Source of the DNA: Enoplolaimus lenunculus
Lineage: Eukaryota > Nematoda > Enoplea > Enoplida > Thoracostomopsidae
Direction: 5' to 3'
Length of the DNA: 64,000 nt
NCBI GenBank assembly: GCA_030248215.1
Contig: JASANG010001643.1
Span: 1 to 64,000 of the forward strand
The notes beneath the pieces are model-generated. The model was not told the DNA's origin. It ran no database searches and was given only the letters and a program-made list of their open reading frames with translations. The translations under genes and the position numbers were made by a program. The stretch's first letter is position 1. Each line of letters opens with the position of its first letter. Of the stretch, positions 1-13,421 are shown piece after piece.

Positions 1-225
1 TAGTTTGCGTGCGATTTAAAGCTTAACGCCCGAAGCATTAATTAGAACATTTCAGTTTATTAATTGGCTTTCAAACATTATTAAAGCTTCAAAACAGAAT
101 TTTTTCTAAATGCACCTGGCATCTTTTGTTTAAATATTTCAAAATGTAAACATCATTATTTCTACTAGCTAAGTTAATAATTTCAATGAATTTGGCCAAA
201 TATAAATGTTTACGTCCGAAAGTTT

Positions 226-410
226 TCAGAAATGTATAGAACATGAGCGTACAAGTGTAGTATAAGCATATTCCTAAGCGTGAGCTTAAGTGTAAGAATG
301 AGATTATGCGTAAGTCCTCACCTAACATTAAACAAAAAATTACCTAATGCTTAGTCGTAAGTTTATCTGTAGTCTTGCCACAGAAAAACGTCCCCCCCTG
401 ATCTTGGGCC
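226..410 (+). mobile_element. CCTAAG-type MITE, left-arm copy 1
   Basis: A short non-coding element with inverted ends resembling GGCCCATGTAAAGAACAGGG; the right end reads CCCCCCTGATCTTGGGCC. The interior carries the family's hallmark, a run of CCTAAG-like hexamers after AAGCATATT. Similar copies lie elsewhere in the window, which is what defines the family. It has no coding capacity. Confidence 0.65.
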
Positions 411-847
411 AAAGGGATTTTGAACTGATGGTAAAAAATACCACAAAAATCTAATGAGGTGTATTGGTTTTTTAACAGATTGACTTTTTGATAGACAAGT
501 ACCAAGACCTAAATAAGTAACAGCAATGAAGTAAGAATATACGCACGCAGCTTACATTAATGCCAGTCCAGAACACTAAATGCCTTTTCACGTTATGAAC
601 TTGTCGTACGAGAAACGGATTTTGTTAATTCCGGCTGTGTTGTTGTTTTCGAGTTTGTTTGGCATTCAGGTAAAACTTGTAGTTATAAATATTACGGTTG
701 AAATTGGCGAAAATAATGAAAACATCTAAGATCCCTGCATTCAGACTCTTTGTAGAAAATAGACGTCCGGCTCCGGTATCGACGTTTCATTGGATACTTG
801 AACAAGATCAGAAGCGAAATTTTATATTAACAGTTTCATCTTGATTA

Positions 848-993
848 TGGCCGATATATGAAACAGGGTCAGAAAAGTAGTATAAGCACATTATTATTCC
901 TAAGCCTAAGCTAAAAGTTGAGTCCAAAGTTTAAGCATACTCTATTCGAGTCTCTCACGGAATAAGGTTCCGCCCCTGATCTTTCCATCGGCC
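848..993 (+). mobile_element. CCTAAG-type MITE, left-arm copy 2
   Basis: Ends GGCCGATATATGAAACAGGG and CCCCTGATCTTTCCATCGGC are inverted relatives of each other, enclosing CCTAAGCCTAAG and the family's AGTCTCTCACGGAATAAGG tail. It lies in intron 1 of the left Ly6-like gene, between exon 1 (595-669) and exon 2 (1313-1544). Confidence 0.65.
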
Positions 994-1106
994 ATAATTT
1001 TTATAGCTGGCAACCTTTGCGTCCTCCTCAACCTCCGATTCTTTCAAATCTGAAAGATTTTGTAAATCCGCATTTCAGTACGCAGACGTTGATAATTATT
1101 TATAAA

Positions 1107-1275
1107 GTCCGATTTACATGTTGCAACTTTTTTGCAGCGAGAAAACGTAATTGCAACTTTACACGCATACGTTTAGTACGTAGTAACTTTTTACCCAAAA
1201 ATTCGAGCTGCAAAAAGTTGCAAGTGCAAGTTACAGTTGCAAGCAAATTGATGCAAATATTTGCACATGTGAATA
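1107..1275. mobile_element. TTGCAAG-rich short element in Ly6 intron 1
   Basis: The stretch starts TTTACATGTTGCAACTTTTT and ends TTTGCACATGTGAATAAG, ends that are roughly inverted, with repeated TTGCAA/CTTGCA motifs between. A related element with clearer inverted ends sits at 55176-55420. The mirrored copy is near 15055-15225. Confidence 0.4.
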
Positions 1276-3679
1276 AGGTAAGAAAGAATGAAATGATCTT
1301 TTTTTGGTACAGACGCGGCGTTGTACTCGTGCTACAAATGTGCGACAGCTGGTTTTTTAAACGGGGAACATTTATCCACTGGACGACAGCGCCGGTGTGC
1401 TCAACCGCACGCATCCAATCGCAAACGATGTGACGTCAAGTTGTGAAGATCCGTTTCCACGTAATCGCCGCGATGCAAATTGGTCAAAAGTTGCAAGTGT
1501 GGTTTGTCATGACGGTTGCATTAAATGGATCGCAATTAATACTCGTAAGTCGTGCGGGGTAAGCAGATGCGTATTCCTGAGAAGGGAATGGTGGAGAGAC
1601 AAAAAAGCACTTTAAAAACACGTTCTAGAACAACCTTTATTATCATATTGGTTATACACTTAGTTGTGCATAAGTTTACACTTTCCCCAACTAGAATGTT
1701 GGCTACGCCCCTTGTGAGGTCTAACCATTACGTGGCGGTTTAGTTTGCGCTAAGCAGATTTAAGGGGGTAGCCATCTTGACGACGTATCAGAGGTTAGGG
1801 GGCACAAGCTTAAATTGACATACTCAGGGTGGGTTTAACATCTAAACGAAAAAATTTAATTAATTTACGATTTTAGTTTACCTCCTGTAGCTTTCATTTG
1901 TCTACAAATGCTCGGATTTATATTTTTGCATATTTAAGCTTCTCTGTGACCATTCCTGATTTCCACACCTCAATTTAAATTTCTGAAAAATTTGATTTTT
2001 TGAGCTATACACTATTACAAGGACCAAGTTCGACCAAAAATTGCGGGTGTAAAAATATTGCGCATGTTATCGGCTGACGTTTATAAAATTTGATTTTTAT
2101 TGTCAAAAAATTTATCAGTACCAATAAGAGTCTTAAGACGTCATTTTAGAATTTAAGTTTGAGTGTGTAGTGATAAAGAAGAGAACATGGAGAAACTCGA
2201 ACATGCAAAAAATTTCAAAATTACAGCATTTTTACACCAACTGGATTGAGATACCGGAAAAAACCAATGTAAACTAGAAATTTAAATTTTCCAGTCAACA
2301 ACTTGCGCCTCACCGTCCGCGGGATGGCGGGGAAGACGCCGCCTCAATTTCCCGGCAGCTCCGGCGCTACATCGAAGAAGGATTAGAGCGTCGACTCCGC
2401 TCCTCGTCTCAGACTGACGGCGACGATGGCTCAGAACTGGCTTCCAAAAACGATGACGGACGGCCATAAACCGGCTAAAATAGGTAGGGACGAGACCGGC
2501 AGAATGAGCAGCGCTCGTTACTCACCTGCTCCAGTTGAAACTCAATCTCGTGGTGGACAACAGCCCGTTCAAGGGCGCTCAATCATTTCGAACACTGGAC
2601 AACCGAACTCGGGCGACGCCGAGCTAGACCGACCGAAATCGGTTAGCTTTTGTTGGACCCCAGCTTCATCTTTGACCACACCACGTCCCATAGGTATGGG
2701 TACCGCTGATAACCGGCCAGGGCCAGAAAATGATAAAAATGAATACAATCGGCCTTGGGATGGAGTCAAAAAAACGCTACTTACGCTCATATTAAATCGA
2801 CCATTTGTTTTTGCCAATCTGTCGCCAATGAACTTTGTAATGCAGGTGGTCGCACAAGTTTCAAGGAGTATAATACTATTGGAACACTGTTGGGAATTCT
2901 GTTACTATTTGTGCTACTGATGTGAACAAAAATCAAGGAAAATTTAGTAGAATTTTACGTAGAATAGAATGAAAATACAGTGGTGAATCGATGACTTTTC
3001 AGTGGCAGTCCGATACTTTGATGTGTTTTGAAATTTCACCAGTTTTTACAGCGGATTTATTAAATACAAATATTAGAGATATTTCAAAATTTTACATTCT
3101 GCACTGTTGGCACATCTAAGATTTTGAACTCGTGTTGTATCACAACAGTTATTGAGCGGTGCATCTTGTTTCGTTGAAAATACTACTTGCCCGTATCAAG
3201 CTCGTCGCGTTTTAGTAAGTTAGTCCAAAAAGTTAATGTCAAAGAGGCTTAAATTGGCATAATCTAAATACACAGCCTACCTTTAAATATCTGTGACATA
3301 GCGGAGAAACTGTTCACACCTATATGTGAGTGGGCATATTGTCACCTTGATTTTTAAATTTAACTTAAAAAATTAATGAGCTACAACTTCGTCACCACCG
3401 TAGTAGAGCGTTGCTTGCTGTGCAGTGTATAACCATCTGATAGTATTTCTGCCGTTTAGTAATACGTTTGCTATAGAAAAGTTTTCCCTGAGTTCAGAGA
3501 GCCGGGACAACAACCTGTTAATTCTACGTTAAATTATTAATTTCTAAGCGTTAAATTAAATCTAGGCTCGTGTTCCCAATTAACAGCATTGGCGGCCCAT
3601 GGTTAAAGCCGCCTGCCCATTGGTAGACTAAGCACTAAAGTAGGCGCTGAACCCTTCGAATTATTACTAGGCTTTTTCT

Positions 3680-3726
3680 GGGGGGGGGGCATAATTTTTC
3701 CAGGGGGGGATGAGCCCCCCTGGCCC
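3680..3726. other. G-run/C-run hairpin
   Basis: A run of nine or ten G is followed by CATAATTTTTCCAGGGGGGG and then GAGCCCCCCTGGCCCC. CCAGGGGGG and CCCCCCTGG can pair, and the G runs could form a quadruplex. The mirror lies at about 12628-12672. Such a site may disturb sequencing and lies only 60 bp before the T tract. Confidence 0.6.
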
Positions 3727-3785
3727 CTTATGCTACATTACCGAAGCTCAGGCCTTCTAAGCAAGTTCTTACTGTTAACACCGGC

Positions 3786-5120
<1,335 letters not shown>

Positions 5121-5790
5121 CTAGCCTTTTTCAAACAGTAGAGGGGGATGATGGATGTGCGGAGTGCACGTATGGTAACGTGTGAGCGACACATGTTCAA
5201 AGATATCGAACCGCCTCAAAAAGTTCTAAGTACTTTTATATCCAATGAAGTTTTAGAAACGGATTTTACTCTACAAAATACGTGCTTTATAAAGGCCGTC
5301 AACTCAACTTGAAATTTCGACAACGCTATGCACGGTGAAGTTGGAGTTGCAAATTTCCACAAGGCGGACACAAGATAAAGTAGATGATGCATTATATAAA
5401 TTTAATAAAAGCTACTTTACTAGTTTTTGCTATCGATGAGTGAACACCAGGCCTAGCTGCTTTTGTGAAAATTAAAGGTTCAAAATTAATTTATAAAGTA
5501 ATTTTTGCTGCGAAGCATGAACAGTTTGAAGACAAACAACAGCATGAATACGCACATTTATTTGTTAATACCTATTGCGATTATCGTTATTGCATTTTTT
5601 AACCTGAATTGAGTTTGAATTGTTGTTTCGATAAAATCTAGATGGAAGGCAGCGTTGCTCTTTTCTCACGACTGAGAGGCGTTTACGATGACCACTGACG
5701 ACCTATAGGAGCTTGACGCTCGAGCCCGAGAAGCCTCTCACGTCTTGTGGAGATTTTACACTGCATATGTTATAATCTAAACCAAGTTGG
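5121..5790 (+). repeat. inner left flank of the palindrome
   Basis: Reverse complement of 10562-11231 with few differences. It separates the T tract from the satellite. Its inner end (about 5650-5770) contains tRNA-SINE-like sequence; the rest contains nothing recognisable. Confidence 0.85.
5655..5770 (-). mobile_element. tRNA-derived SINE head, left of satellite
   Basis: Read on the minus strand, the segment gives the same blocks as the SINEs at 16838-16930 and 18590-18685: GGGCTCGAGCGTCAAGCTC, then a tRNA A-box-like region containing CAGTGGTCATCG. The B box is degenerate here. The satellite array starts directly beyond it. The same block is mirrored at 10585-10700. Confidence 0.5.
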
Positions 5791-7540
5791 ACTCAACTGT
5801 TTCCAACTTTAAATTCGGCGGCAATTGTACTGTAAATTGAAATGCTGAATTTTGTCTATTCAAAACTTGACTTTTATACATAATGAATAGCACCTTAAAT
5901 GAGTTTTCAGAAAGCATATTCAAATTCATCGTAACTGAGAAATTACTTGAGTTATAATCAACTCAAGTTGGACTCGATTGCTTATAACTTTAAATTCGGC
6001 GGAAATTGTAGTGTAAATTGTAATGCTGAATTTTGTCTATTCAAAACTTGATTTTTATATTAGTGAATAGCACTTTAAATGAGTTTTTAGAAAGCATATT
6101 CAAATTCACCGTAACTGAAAAATTACTTGAGTTATAATCAACTCAAGTTGGACTCAACTGTTTGCAATTTTAAATTCGGCGGCAATTGTACTGTAAATTG
6201 TAATACTGAATTTTGTCTATTCAAAACTTAACTTTTATACTAATGAATAGCACTTTAAATGAGTTTTTAGAAAGCATATTCAAATTCATCGTAACTACGA
6301 AATTACTTGAGTTATAATCAACTCAAGTTGGACTGACTGCTTTATAACTTTAAATTCGGCGGAAATTGTACTGTAAATTGTAATGCTGAATTTTGTTCAT
6401 TCAAAACTTGATTTTTATACTAATGAATAGCACTTTAAATGAGTTTTTAGAAAGCATGTTCAAATTCATCGTAACTGAGAAATTACTTGAGTTATAATCA
6501 ACTCAAGTTGGACTCAATTGCTTATAACTTTAAATTCGGCGGAAATTGTAGTGTAAAATTGTAATGCTGACTTTCTTTTCTCACGTAATTTTGTCTATTC
6601 AAAACTTGATTTTTATACTAATGAATAGCACTTTAAATGAGTTTTTAGAAAGTATATTCAAATTTACCGTAACTCAAAATTACTTGAGTTATAATCAACT
6701 CAAGTTGGACTCAATTGCTTATAACTTTAAATTCGGCGGAAATTGTAGTGTAAATTGTAATGCTGAATTTTGTCTATTCAAAACTTGATTTTTATACTAA
6801 TGAATAGCACTTTAAATGAGTTTTAGAAAGTATATTCAAATTTATCGTAACTGAAAAATTGCTTGAGTTATAATCAACTCAAGTTGGACTCAATTGCTTA
6901 TAACTTTAAATTCGGCGGAAATTGTAGTGTAAATTGTAATGCTGAATTTTGTCTATTCAAAACTTGATTTTTATACTAATGAATAGCACTTTAAATGAGT
7001 TTTTAGAAAGCATATTCAAATTCACCGTAACTCAAAAATTACTTGAGTTATAATCAACTCAAGTTGGACTCAATTGCTTATAACTTTAAATTCGGCGGAA
7101 ATTGTAGTGTAAATTGTAATACTGAATTTTGTCTATTCAATCCTTGATTTTTATACTATTGAATATCACTCTAAATAAGTTTTCAGAAAGTATATTCAAA
7201 TTTATCGTAACTCAAAAATTACTTGAGTTATAATCAACTCAAGTTGGACTCAATTGTTTACAATTTTAAATTCGGCGGAAATTATAGTGTAAATTGTAAT
7301 GCTGAATTTTGTCTATTCAAAACTTGATTTTTATACTAATGAATAGCACTTTAAATGAGTTTTTAGAAAGTATATTCAAATTTATCGTAACTCAAAAATT
7401 ACTTGAGTTATAATCAACTCAAGTTGGACTACTGCTTATAACTTTAAATTCGGCGGAAATTATAGTGTAAATTGTAATGCTGAATTTTGTCTATTCAAAA
7501 CTTGATTTTTATACTAATGAATATCACTTTAAATAAGTAA
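5791..7540 (+). repeat. 180-bp satellite array, direct orientation
   Basis: About ten tandem monomers. The landmark TTTAAATTCGGCGG recurs near 5810, 5988, 6169, 6349, 6528, 6727, 6906, 7085, 7264 and 7446, a spacing of about 180 bp (the fifth interval is longer because of a small insertion near 6570-6590). Each monomer contains an internal palindrome, ACTTGAGTT-ATAATC-AACTCAAGT. No gene lies within it. Confidence 0.95.
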
Positions 7541-10500
7541 TTTTTTAAACTCATTTAAAGTGCTATTCATTAGTATAAAAGTCAAGTTTTGAATAGACAA
7601 AATTCAGCATTTCAATTTACAGTACAATTGCCGCCGAATTTAAAATTGCAAACAGTTGAGTCCAACTTGAGTTGATTATAACTGAAGTAATTTTTGAGTT
7701 CCAATGAATTTGAATATGCTGTCTAAAACTTATTTAGAGTGATATTCAATAGTATAAAAATCAAGGTTTGAATAGACGAAATTCAGTATTAGAATTTACA
7801 CTACAATTTCCGCCGAATTTAAAGTTATAAGCAATTGAGTCCAACCTGAGTTGGTTATAACTCAAGTAATTTCTCAGTTACGATGAATTTGAATATGCTT
7901 TCTAAAAACTCATCTAAAGTGCTATTCATTAGTATAAAAGTCAAGTTTTGAATAGACAAAATGCAGCATTACAATTTACACTACAATTTCCGTCGAATTT
8001 AAAGTTATAAGCAATCGAGTCCAACTTGAATTGATTATAACTCAAGTAATTTTTCAGTTACGGTGAATTTGAATATGCTTTCTAAAAACTCATTTAAAGT
8101 GCTATTCAATAGTATAAAAATCAAGTTTTGAATAAACAAAATTCAGCATTACAATTTACAGTACAACTGCCGCCGAATTTAAAATTGCAAACAGTTCAGT
8201 CCAACTTGAGTTGATTATAACTCAAGTAATTTTTGAGTTACGATAAATTTTTAATATTACACAACAATTTCCGCCGAATTTAAAGTTATAAGCAATTGAG
8301 TCCAACTTGAGTTGATTATAACTCAAGTAATTTCTCAGTTACGATGAATTTGAATATGCTTTCTAAAAACTCATTTAAAGTGCTATTCATTAGTATAAAA
8401 GTCAAGTTTTGAATAGACAAAATTCAGCATTTCAATTTACAGTACAATTGCCGCCGAATTTAAAATTGCAAACAGTTGAGTCCAACTTGAGTTGATTATA
8501 ACTGAAGTAATTTTTGAGTTCCGGTGAATTTGAATATGCTGTCTAAAAACTCATTTAAAGTTCTATTCATTAGTATAAAAATCAAGTTTTGAATATACAA
8601 AATTCAGCATTACAATTTACACAACAATTTCCGTCGAATTTAAAGTTATAAGCAATTGAGTCCAATTTGAGTTGATTATAACTCAAGTAATTTCTCAGTT
8701 ACGATGAATTTGAATATGCTTTCTGAAAACTCATTTAAAGTGCTATTCATTAGTATAAAAGTCAAGTTTTGAATAGACAAAATTCAGCATTACAATTTAC
8801 AGTACAATTGCCGCCGAATTTAAAATTGCAAACAGTGGAGTCCAACTTGATTTGATTATAACTCAAGTAATTTTTGAGTTACGATAAATTTGAATATACT
8901 TTCTAAAAACTTATTTAGAGTGATATTCAATAGTATAAAAATCAAGTTTTGAATAGACAAAATTCAGCATTACAATTTACAGTACAATTGCCGCCGAATT
9001 TAAAATTGCAAACAGTTGAGTCCAACTTGAGTTGATTATAACTGAAGTAGTTTTTGAGTTACGGTGAATTTGAATATGCTGTCTAAAAACTCATTTAAAG
9101 TTCTATTCATTAGTATAAAAATCAAGTTTTGAATATACAAAATTCAGCATTACAATTTACACTACAATTTCCGCCGAATTTAAAGTTATAAGCAATTGAG
9201 TCCAACTTGAGTTGATTATAACTCAAGTAAGTTTTGAGTTACGGTAAACTTGAATATACTTCCTGAAAACTTATTTAGAGTGCTATTCACTAGTGTAAAA
9301 ATCAAGGTTTGAATAGACAAAATTCAGCATTACAATTTACACTACAATTTCCGCCGAATTTAAAGTTATAAGCAATTGAGTCCAACTTGAGTTGCTTATA
9401 ACTCAAGTAATTTCTCAGTTACGATGAATTTGAATATGCTTTCTAAAAACTCATCTAAAGTGCTATTCATTAGTATAAAAGTCAAGTTTTGAATAGACAA
9501 AATGCAGCATTACAATTTACACTACAATTTCCGTCGAATTTAAAGTTATAAGCAATCGAGTCCAACTTGAATTGATTATAACTCAAGTAATTTTTCAGTT
9601 ACGGTGAATTTGAATATGCTTTCTAAAAACTCATTTAAAGTGCTATTCAATAGTATAAAAATCAAGTTTTGAATAAACAAAATTCAGCATTACAATTTAC
9701 AGTACAACTGCCGCCGAATTTAAAATTGCAAACAGTTCAGTCCAACTTGAGTTGATTATAACTCAAGTAATTTTTGAGTTACGATAAATTTTTAATATTA
9801 CACAACAATTTCCGCCGAATTTAAAGTTATAAGCAATTGAGTCCAACTTGAGTTGATTATAACTCAAGTAATTTCTCAGTTACGATGAATTTGAATATGC
9901 TTTCTAAAAACTCATTTAAAGTGCTATTCATTAGTATAAAAGTCAAGTTTTGAATAGACAAAATTCAGCATTACAATTTACACTACAATTTCCGTCGAAT
10001 TTAAAGTTATAAGCAATCGAGTCCAACTTGAGTTGATTATAACTCAAGTAATTTCTCAGTTACGATGAATTTGAATATGCTTTCTAAAAACTCATTTAAA
10101 GTGCTATTCATTAGTATAAAAGTCAAGTTTTGAATAGACAAAATTCAGCATTTCAATTTACAGTACAATTGCCGCCGAATTTAAAATTGCAAACAGTTGA
10201 GTCCAACTTGAGTTGATTATAACTGAAGTAATTTTTGAGTTCCGGTGAATTTGAATATGCTGTCTAAAAACTCATTTAAAGTTCTATTCATTAGTATAAA
10301 AATCAAGTTTTGAATATACAAAATTCAGCATTACAGTTTACACAACAATTTCCGTCGAATTTAAAGTTATAAGCAATTGAGTCCAATTTGAGTTGATTAT
10401 AACTCAAGTAATTTCTCAGTTACGATGAATTTGAATATGCTTTCTGAAAACTCATTAAGGTGCTATTCATAAGTATAAAAGTCAAGTTTTGAATAGACAA

Positions 10501-10561
10501 AATTCAGCATTTCAATTTACAGTACAATTGCCGCCGAATTTAAAATTGCAAACAGTTGAGT
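7541..10561 (-). repeat. 180-bp satellite array, inverted orientation
   Basis: The same monomer as 5791-7540, reversed, in about 17 copies. The switch happens near 7541, where AAGTAATTTTTTAAACTCATT joins the two orientations. Two monomers near 8240 and 9790 share an internal deletion joining GATAAATTTTTAATATT to ACACAACAATTTCC. A block of about 900 bp is duplicated within the array (7860-8755 against 9401-10475). Confidence 0.95.
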
Positions 10562-11231
10562 CCAACTTGGTTTAAGATTTATAACATATGCAGTGTAAAA
10601 TCTCCACAAGACGTGAGAGGCTTCTCGGGCTCGAGCGTCAAGCTCCTATAGGTCGTCAGTGGTCATCGTAAACGCCTCTCAGTCGTGAGAAAAAGACAAC
10701 GCTGCCTTCCATCTAGATTTTATCGAAACAACAATTCAAACTCAATTCAGGTTAAAAAATGCAATAACGATAATCGCAATAGGTATTAACAAATAAATGT
10801 GCGTATTCATGCTGTTGTTTGTCTTCAAACTGTTCATGCTTCGCAGCAAAAATTACTTTATAAATTAATTTTGAACCTTTAATTTTCACAAAAGCAGCTA
10901 GGCCTGGTGTTCACTGGTGGATCCGCGAAACTAGTAAAGTAGCTTTTATTAAATTTATATAATGCATCATCTACTTTATCTTGTGCCCGCGTTGTGGAAA
11001 TTTGCAACTCCAACTTCACCGTGCATAGCGTTGTCGAAATTTCAAGTTGAGTTGACGGCCTTTATAAAGCACGTATTTTGTAGAGTAAAATCCGTTTCTA
11101 AAACTTCATTGGATCTAAAAGTACTTAGAACTTTTTGAGGCGGTTCAATACATGAACATGTGTCGCTCACACGTTACCATACGTGCACTCCGCACATCCA
11201 TCATCCCCCTCTACTGTTTGAAAAAGGCTAG
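10562..11231 (-). repeat. inner right flank of the palindrome
   Basis: Reverse complement of 5121-5790. It differs by a few substitutions and a small insertion near 10917 (GGTGGATCCGCGAAACTAG against ATCGATGAGTG). It contains the mirrored SINE-like block at 10585-10700 and nothing else recognisable. Confidence 0.85.
10585..10700 (+). mobile_element. tRNA-derived SINE head, right of satellite
   Basis: Mirror of 5655-5770: GGGCTCGAGCGTCAAGCTCC followed by TATAGGTCGTCAGTGGTCAT, an A-box-like stretch. The plus strand is the SINE sense strand here. Confidence 0.5.
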
Positions 11232-11454
11232 CCATACTGTTAAAGCGTAACTGTGTGCTGAAATTTTACCTCTAAATTAAAAATGTCCGCATAGAGTCTG
11301 TTGCATTGACGGACATTTCGTATACTGTTTGCGCATTATATTAATATTAAATATACCTAGAGTTGCGTAAACTGTCGGACTTTGTCGTTACAGTCTAAAA
11401 GGTGTCGCCGGAAAGCGCTAAATAAGATAATTAATTTACTGCGTTATTTTGCCG

Positions 11455-11745
11455 CTTTTTGCATGTTCGCCGAAATTTCCAGCCAAAATTTTAATTTTTC
11501 CGCCAAAATTTGAATTTCGCGCCGAAATTTGAATTTTTCCACCAAATTTTTGAACTTCCCGCCAAAATTTGGATTTTCCCGCCAAAAATTTGGATTTTCC
11601 CGCCAAAATTCGAATTTCCCGCCAAAATTTCAATTTTCTCCCTTAAATTTGAATTTGCAGCCAAAATTTAAATTTTCTCGCCAAAATTTTAATTTCCCGC
11701 CAAAATTTGAATTTCCTCGCCAAAATTTGAATTTCCCCGCTAAGG
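11455..11745. repeat. 18-20-bp minisatellite of TTTCCCGCCAAAATTTGAA
   Basis: About fifteen tandem, slightly varied units such as TTTCCCGCCAAAATTTGAA. It lies in the part of the right side that has no partner on the left, where the T tract sits. Many units contain TTTCCCGCC, whose complement GGCGGGAAA is an E2F-type consensus. No gene is evident beside it. Open frames through it are artefacts of the repeat. Confidence 0.9.
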
Positions 11746-11849
11746 TGTCCCTAATGTGTCTATCGTATTAAAATATTGTCTGCTACACTGTTTTCCAAAC
11801 AATTCAATGTCCTTGACAGTGTCACTGCAAAACGGTGATAAAACGTAAT

Positions 11850-12160
11850 TTTATCCGGTTCCGGTAAAAAATCCGGTATTTTTTCTAATTTTCGGTGTTG
11901 AAAATTTTTCCCATTCGAAAATTTAAGAAAAATTGACGTATTATTGTACTTATGAGCGTGTGTTGCCAAAATTTTGAATTTGTGTCATATTTTATAATTG
12001 GTCATACGTCTCCAGCTTCTGCATTTCTTTCAGGATTCTAGCATACTAAATGGTGTATTTACACCGTTAAGAGATAAAATAGCGCGAAAAAATGAATTTT
12101 TCAATAACCAGAATTTTTTGCTTTCCGTTCCGGCTCCGGTTCTGGTATGTATATACCGTT
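11850..12160 (+). mobile_element. hAT-like CCGG element, internal fragment
   Basis: Blocks TTATCCGGTTCCGGTAAAAA, TTTTCGGTGTTGAAAATTTTT and CCGGCTCCGGTTCTGGTATG match, in order, the complete element at 60087-60609. The CAGGGTGCAACC ends are not preserved. It lies only in the right half of the palindrome. Confidence 0.6.
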
Positions 12161-13421
12161 TGCGCTGTCGGTGTTTTGGCGTCTATAACGTTGTAAATAT
12201 TATCTATTTTATTTATAAAACAAACAATAGAAATTATTTTAGTCAATTTGTATTATTCCTGGCTCACAAGACGAGAGCCGGATTGTTTTCTTAGGGTAGT
12301 CGAAATATATACTTAACTTCTCGGTAGACTGTAACTATGATCTAATACAGCTGCTGCATGTTGAAGACAAATTTAGTTAACTCAGTACACCGGTTATCAC
12401 CAGTTGGTAATAGATCTTTTAACTTTTGACATTAATTAATTATAACGTTTCTTCTATCACTGGTTGTGATGTAAGAATTAGAAGGTTTGCTTAATTCTTT
12501 CATTCTCACGTAGCGCTTTTGACAAATGTCTAAAACCTTGTAGGAAAAAAATCTAGCCGCTGTGAAATGGCCCGTGTTAACAGTAAGAACTTGCTTACAA
12601 GGCGCGAGCTTCGGTAATGTAACATAAGGGGCCAGGGGGGCTCATCCCCCCCTGGAAAAATTATGCCCCCCCAGAAAAAGCCTAGTAATAATTCGAAGGG
12701 TTCAGCGCCTACTTTAGTGCTTAGTCTACCAATGGGCAGGCGGCTTTAACCATGGGCCGCCAATGCTGTTAATTGGGAACACGAGCCTAGATTTAATTTA
12801 ACGCTTAGAAATTAATAATTTAACGTAGAATTAACAGGTTGTTGTCCCGGCTCTCGAACTCAGGGAAAACTTTTCTATAGCAAACGTATTACTAAACGGC
12901 AGAAATACTATCAGATGGTTATACACTGCACAGCAAGCAACGCTCTACTACGGTGGTGACGAAGTTGTAGCTCATTAATTTTTTAAGTTAAATTTAAAAA
13001 TCAAGGTGACAATATGCCCACTCACATATAGGTGTGAACAGTTTGTGCGCGATGTCACAGATATTTAAAGGTAGGCTGTGTATTTAGATTATGCCAATTT
13101 AAGCCTCTTTGACATTAACTTTTTGGACTAACTTACTAAAACGCGACGAGCTTGATACGGGCAAGTAGTATTTTCAACGAAACAAGATGCACCGCTCAAT
13201 AACTGTTGTGATACAACACGAGTTCAAAATCTTAGATGTGCCAACAGTGCAGAATGTAAAATTTTGAAATATCTCTAATATTTGTATTTAATAAATCCGC
13301 TGAAAAACTGGTGAAATTTCAAAACACATCAAAGTATCGACTGCCACTGAAAAGTCATCGATTCACCACTGTATTTTCATTCTATTCTACGTAAAATTCT
13401 ACTAAATTCCTTGATTTTTGT

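Larger units (their letters stand above)
595..2925 (+). pseudogene. Ly6/uPAR (quiver-like) gene, left copy, frame-disrupted
   Basis: This is the mirror copy of the gene at 13422-15736. The same three exons align: 595-669 (signal peptide), 1313-1544 (first cysteine block) and 2295-2925 (rest of the domain and tail), with the same splice signals. Compared with the right copy, exon 1 is one base shorter, exon 2 one base longer (AACGGGGAAC against AACGGCAAC) and exon 3 eight bases longer, so the frame is lost several times. Either this duplicate is decaying, or these are uncorrected indel errors in one arm of a palindrome; 1-nt indels in homopolymers (GGGG, AAAAA) make the second real. If expressed in vivo it would be a secreted three-finger protein like its partner. 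Confidence 0.6.

Noticed and set aside
5791-10561. CRISPR-like array
   Set aside because: Units of 180 bp are contiguous with no unique spacers, and the genome is an animal's; it is a satellite.
11436-11771. Asn/Phe/Pro-rich frames on both strands
   Set aside because: They are readings of the minisatellite in a multiple-of-three register.
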